Assembly: GCA_947258785.1 (NCBI GenBank)
Contig: CAMYJT010000020.1
Coordinates: 1 to 45,568 of the forward strand
DNA: 45,568 nt
Direction of reading: 5' to 3'
From: an uncultured Gammaproteobacteria bacterium
GTDB lineage: Bacteria > Pseudomonadota > Gammaproteobacteria > Arenicellales > JAANXG01
Below are positions 42,234 to 45,568 of the stretch, piece by piece. The first letter of the stretch is position 1; each line of letters begins with the position of its first letter. The position numbers and the translations under genes were made by a program. The notes under the pieces were generated by a model that worked only from the letters and a program-made list of their open reading frames with translations, was not told where the DNA came from and searched no databases.

Positions 42234-42545
42234 CTAGACAACCCGGTCTCGGGGTTTCTGGCCAGCGAACACGGCGTCCAGGTTATCAAATGCTCGAAAG
42301 CCCATGACATCCCGGATCTCTCCTGAGTGCAACGCAGCGATCAACGCATCTTAATCGACAATATCACCGCGTACAGAGTTCACGACAATCGCGCCGTCCG
42401 GTAATTGTGCAATGCGCTCTGCGTTGAAGAAATTCTGGGTGTCCGGAGTGTTGCGGAGGGATAGGAAATTCGTGTCACTCTTTAAAGATGCTCCGGACGG
42501 TCGTGAAATACAGTCGAAAGAACGCGGGAGAATCGTTTCACTCAA
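42234..42545 (-). pseudogene. D-2-hydroxyacid dehydrogenase pseudogene
   Basis: Reading the reverse strand, LKSDTNFLSLRNTPDTQNFF, AERIAQLPDGAIVVNSVRGDIVD and, after an in-frame TAA (42351-42353), DALIAALHSGEI continue in one frame to FDNLDAVFAGQKPRDRVV and a TAG at 42234-42236. This is the NAD-binding and C-terminal part of a glyoxylate/hydroxypyruvate-type D-2-hydroxyacid dehydrogenase. It has a nonsense codon replacing the usual Glu-Asp, an internal deletion removing the catalytic Glu/His region, and a lost N-terminus. No function is expected. Confidence 0.75.
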
Positions 42546-42642
42546 ACGTGTGAGTGGGTTGCATCATGGATACTGTCGTATTGCTGAGTAGAGACCACAC
42601 AATGATAATTTCTTGGGAGACACACCTGGCTGCGGTGGCTGC

Positions 42643-43920
42643 TTACTTGCTTAGTTCAATTGAGAGGGTGTCTCCTTGTATCTGGTAGGGGAGTCCAGCG
42701 TCGTCAGCGAGTCTGGTGAAGCGCGTCAGGTCGTCGCCTTGCAGGAATGAACCCACACCAATGAGTTTTTGGTGGTTGGCGTCATACGCCAGCATGAGTA
42801 TAAAAGCAAACAGCGCCTCGCCCGGTGTGAATTGGCAGTGCCCGAATCGGTCGATCGGCAGTGTAATGTGCCGCGCGAGAAAGGATCCTTTCGCAATCGT
42901 CTTCAGGAGATAGAGGATATCGTGAAGGTACGGGACCTGTTGGTCACGCAGGGTGTGGATGGTGACCAGCGGCCGTGCGAGCTGACCGGAGGTGTTGTAG
43001 AAAGTCTGCATCTCGGTAATGGCAGGGGTGTCGGCATCCACCCGCGGCACCAGGAGATTCAGCAACAGATCGTTGTCGGATCCGGTATATAAGCGTTTCC
43101 GATTGTCGAAGGGAAAGCCACCGAGGGTAATCGTACCGTCGTTCAAATTTATTACGCTGTAGCGCAGCACATCCGCAACGGATTGCTCGACGGTCTGAAG
43201 ATAGTTATCCGAATCGAAGGGCAGCCGGGCGACCGCGACCCACTGGTTCAGCTGACTACGGAATTGGGGACCGAATACGAGCGGTTTAACGACTAGCTCG
43301 TAGTAGTCACTCCAGATATCAATCAACGCCTGGCTCGGATTAAATGGATCACCCGGGATCACGCCAGGAAAGAAGTATTCGAAGGTCGCCCGTGCATCGC
43401 CGAAATAATTGACCTGGAATGGAAAGTCCCCCACGGGGCCGCAGGCTGAGAGCCCGGCTGAGAAGACATCCGGATGCCCTTCCATCAACAGTGTGGTAAT
43501 GAGTCCGCCTTCCGAGGCGCCGGTCAGATACACCTTTGCCGGCGGACCCTTAACGGCGGAGAAAATGGCGACCAGATCCAAGATATCTGCCACACCCTGG
43601 CGTACGGCGAGGCCGGTTTTACTGTAACTATTGGTGGCAAAGCCGAATCCCAGCCCGTTGATCAGGTCCGGGAGACAGGTGCCGTCGAAACAAAGCTGGT
43701 CCTCGGGAATTTGCACAGGGGTTCCCGCATCCTGAAAACCGTGTGCCCAAATGACTAGATTGCCGTTGTACTGCTCCAGCGGTGGCATACAGATTCGGTA
43801 TATCGATCCACTTGTTTGGATACCATCGGGATCGCAGACTGACTCGGCGAGTGCCGTAAACGACGTCAGCAGCAGCCCTAGGGCCACCATTCCCATATAA
43901 CGGTGTAAAGAAACCACCAT
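42643..43920 (-). CDS. Secreted alpha/beta hydrolase (serine esterase/peptidase-like)
   Basis: A 425-residue exported hydrolase. ATG at 43920 is preferred over the frame start at 44016 because AGGAG precedes it and a signal peptide follows (MGMVALGLLLTSFTALAESV). The fold is visible from LVIWAHGFQDAG (oxyanion strand), the nucleophile elbow TGASEGG (S136), an acid at HTLRDQQVP (D326) and the catalytic His in DRFGHCQFTP (H361). The lid region (residues 165-300) is large and aromatic. Substrate unknown; the spacing and C-terminal 'RFGHC' suit esterases of the tannase/prolyl-peptidase-like group. Single gene, facing the CoA-transferase side. Confidence 0.78.
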   Translation of the reverse strand: MVVSLHRYMGMVALGLLLTSFTALAESVCDPDGIQTSGSIYRICMPPLEQYNGNLVIWAHGFQDAGTPVQIPEDQLCFDGTCLPDLINGLGFGFATNSYSKTGLAVRQGVADILDLVAIFSAVKGPPAKVYLTGASEGGLITTLLMEGHPDVFSAGLSACGPVGDFPFQVNYFGDARATFEYFFPGVIPGDPFNPSQALIDIWSDYYELVVKPLVFGPQFRSQLNQWVAVARLPFDSDNYLQTVEQSVADVLRYSVINLNDGTITLGGFPFDNRKRLYTGSDNDLLLNLLVPRVDADTPAITEMQTFYNTSGQLARPLVTIHTLRDQQVPYLHDILYLLKTIAKGSFLARHITLPIDRFGHCQFTPGEALFAFILMLAYDANHQKLIGVGSFLQGDDLTRFTRLADDAGLPYQIQGDTLSIELSK

Positions 43921-44228
43921 GGATCTCCTGATCAGATCAGCTGCAAGTTTTGGCGTGAATCTATGATATCGCCAAGGACGGTTCGCGGTCGACTCTATGA
44001 AGCGTACGCACAGCACAATCGCTACCTTTGCCCGCTAATCCTGTGTTGGATGACCCGGATAAATACCTGAAAACACGGCGCATAGGACCGGTCCATGACT
44101 AGTATGGCGTTGTCATCTGTGTGCAGATACGAACCTGATTTTCGCATTCGTTTGCTCGCGTTGCGGCAATTTGACAACACACTGGTCCGCTTCCGATGGA
44201 ATACGAATACCGCTAAACTGTGCGGACA

Positions 44229-44927
44229 ATGACGATGCCACGGGCAAACGACAGGGCGCTGCGAATCGAAGATGTGTTGGACCGGCCGTTGCGGGAAGTG
44301 CTGCAGATCTTTCATCGGCGTGTCGTATACGACACGACGTATTTTGGTATCTCCACCCGTAAAAACCCGTTGGACTTCTGGGTCTACCAGGAGTTGATAC
44401 ACCGGCTTAAGCCGGATTATGTAATTGAAATCGGGACGTTTTACGGCGGCAGCGCTTTGGCGCTGGCGCACCTGCTCGAGAAAGAGGGGAAAGGGAAAGT
44501 CATTACCGTCGATATCATGACGTACACGGTACCCCGTTCCGTTAAAGAGCACCCCCAGATCGATGTCATTGAGGGAGATGCCACCAAAGACGACGTGTTC
44601 GAGCAAGTGCGCTCACTGGTGCAGGATCATCACGGTTACACCACCACCAGAAGCCGGGTCATGGTGATCGAGGACAGCGCCCACACCAAGCAGAATACCT
44701 TGGCCGTGCTTCGCAGGTATTCGACGTTGCTCGGGGTCGGTGATTATTTCGTCATCGAAGATTCGATCCTGGGCCATGGTTTGCCAGACGCCACAGACAA
44801 ACTGGGGCCACTGGCGGCCATAGAAGAGTTTCTCGAGGAGCACACAAACTTTGCAGCCGATCGTTCCCTGGAGTCGTTTCTGTTGACCTTTAACCCGAAG
44901 GGTTATTTGAAAAAAATCGCGGACTGA
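44229..44927 (+). CDS. CmcI/cephalosporin hydroxylase family SAM-dependent protein
   Basis: A 232-residue protein starting at ATG 44229 (GTG 44220 is an alternative). It matches the CmcI-type family: YDTTYFGISTRKNPLDFWVYQELIHRLKPDYVIEIGTFYGGSALALA (SAM loop E67-x-G-x-x-x-G-G), GKVITVDI (D95), VMVIEDSAHTKQNTL (E148, D149, H152) and VGDYFVIEDSILGHGLP. Members are O-methyltransferases or related enzymes of secondary metabolite and glycolipid modification; the acceptor is not predictable here. It is divergently placed from the hydrolase with about 300 bases between their starts. Confidence 0.8.
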   Translation: MTMPRANDRALRIEDVLDRPLREVLQIFHRRVVYDTTYFGISTRKNPLDFWVYQELIHRLKPDYVIEIGTFYGGSALALAHLLEKEGKGKVITVDIMTYTVPRSVKEHPQIDVIEGDATKDDVFEQVRSLVQDHHGYTTTRSRVMVIEDSAHTKQNTLAVLRRYSTLLGVGDYFVIEDSILGHGLPDATDKLGPLAAIEEFLEEHTNFAADRSLESFLLTFNPKGYLKKIAD

Positions 44928-44966
44928 CGGCGAGACAAGACGTTCGAGGCGATTCGGCACTGCGGT

Positions 44967-45191
44967 CTAATCTAGAAAGACCGCTGTGCCCGGTTTCCCG
45001 GAGAACGTCCGCAACACGTCGACGGCCGGGAGCGGACGCTGTACCACCGGGCGGCTCTCGAACCCTCTACCGATCGTGTAGTAATCGGTCTCCATGCGTG
45101 CTATATCCCAAACATTCGAGTATTGATTCCTGGTCGGGTAAGAGTAAAGTACGTAGGACGGTGCTGTTTTCGGGGTAGAGGATTGCGCCAT
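44967..45191 (-). CDS. Small hypothetical protein
   Basis: A 74-residue frame (MAQSSTPKTAPSYVLYSYPT, then NQYSNVWDIARMETDYYTIG, and an end reading LRTFSGKPGTAVFLD). The composition is protein-like, with evenly spread aromatics, but no family is recognised and no strong ribosome site was found. It converges with the CmcI-type gene and is divergent from the zinc-ribbon gene at 45212. It could be a real small gene or chance. Confidence 0.35.
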   Translation of the reverse strand: MAQSSTPKTAPSYVLYSYPTRNQYSNVWDIARMETDYYTIGRGFESRPVVQRPLPAVDVLRTFSGKPGTAVFLD

Positions 45192-45211
45192 AGTTTACCG
45201 GTTCGGTGCTG

Positions 45212-45568
45212 ATGTTCAGTTTCGAGAACAAGTGCCCGCACTGCGGCGGTACGCGGCTGCGCCGGTCGCGGCGGCGGAATGTGTGGGAGCGGGCGATCCG
45301 GCTGACAGGACTCAGACCGGACCGATGTGGGGACTGCGGTACGCGGTTCTACAGTTGGACCAGGGACCGACTCGTCTTGACCGCGCTCAGTGTGGCGTCA
45401 GCCAGCACTGTGCTGGCTGCGCTGCTGTGGGTGCCGGGACACGCCCCGTTGCCCGTGCGTAGCGCGGTGCCGAAAACGGCAGCGGTGGATTCGGCCCGAC
45501 ACCTGCCCCCAACGAACTCCACCGCCGTTGACGCCCCCGCGGGTGCGGCCGTTCCACAAACCGCTCAG
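45212..45568 (+). CDS. Zinc-ribbon membrane protein, N-terminal part (partial)
   Basis: From ATG 45212 the frame stays open to the end of the window (119 codons). It starts MFSFENKCPHCGGTRLRRSR and has a second Cys pair (RCGDCGTRFYSW), forming a zinc ribbon with C8, C11, C39 and C42. A transmembrane helix follows (LVLTALSVASASTVLAALLWV, about residues 53-73), then an Ala/Pro/Thr-rich extracytoplasmic stretch that runs off the end. A cytoplasmic zinc ribbon with a single membrane pass suggests a signalling or adaptor role; the distal domain is not visible. Confidence 0.7.
   Translation, partial: MFSFENKCPHCGGTRLRRSRRRNVWERAIRLTGLRPDRCGDCGTRFYSWTRDRLVLTALSVASASTVLAALLWVPGHAPLPVRSAVPKTAAVDSARHLPPTNSTAVDAPAGAAVPQTAQ

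Noticed and set aside
44022..44606. 194-codon frame on the reverse strand
   Set aside because: Antisense to the CmcI-type gene, which has clear motifs.

Overview
The window comes from a GC-rich bacterium, most likely a proteobacterium and plausibly a gammaproteobacterium. That is an inference from gene content and base composition; no rRNA or other phylogenetic marker is present. The dominant feature, from the left edge to about 21.2 kb, is a contractile injection system (eCIS, Afp/PVC-like phage-tail-like particle) on the + strand. Its order is: sheath (C-terminal end only), tube, a zinc-ribbon T4-type baseplate assembly protein, a low-complexity protein, a DUF4255/Pvc16-type cap, an AAA+ ATPase (Pvc15-type), a small protein, a CIS_tube (Afp7-type) protein, a LysM-like protein, a gp27-like hub, a gp5-like OB-fold spike, a PAAR-like tip, a gp25-like wedge protein, two large gp47/gp6-type baseplate proteins, a tail-protein-I-type protein, a very large DUF6519/beta-helix protein, and a protein with a poly-lysine tail. 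Most junctions are ATGA-type overlaps, so the block reads as one long, translationally coupled operon.

From 21.2 to 26.6 kb lie three paralogous DUF4157 (eCIS_core) proteins. They share an N-terminal module (Cys-pair motif, acidic LQRQ-EEEE stretches, HExxH zincin core) but carry unrelated C-terminal domains. This looks like a polymorphic set of eCIS-associated effectors or cargo. Copies 2 and 3 are each preceded by a related non-coding leader that starts with the same repeat, so gene and leader appear to have been duplicated together. The C-terminal domain of copy 1 looks like a second, degenerate M35-type zincin.

From 27.1 to 39.7 kb the window changes to an AAA+ sigma-54-type activator with a modified GAFTGA loop and an array of mostly exported proteins: a zinc metalloprotease with a P-domain, a choice-of-anchor/OmpA-like protein, a DUF6345 protein with a caspase-like His/Cys pair, a DUF1360 membrane protein, unknown secreted proteins, and one large soluble protein with a carboxypeptidase-regulatory-like start. 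Several of these genes look more AT-rich than the eCIS operon.

After a scar of two transposase fragments (39.8-40.1 kb), the right flank is ordinary metabolism. It holds a family I CoA-transferase with an unusual Asp at the expected catalytic Glu, a decayed D-2-hydroxyacid dehydrogenase, a secreted alpha/beta hydrolase, a CmcI-family methyltransferase-like protein, and the start of a zinc-ribbon membrane protein that runs off the right end. No tRNA, rRNA or CRISPR array was seen.
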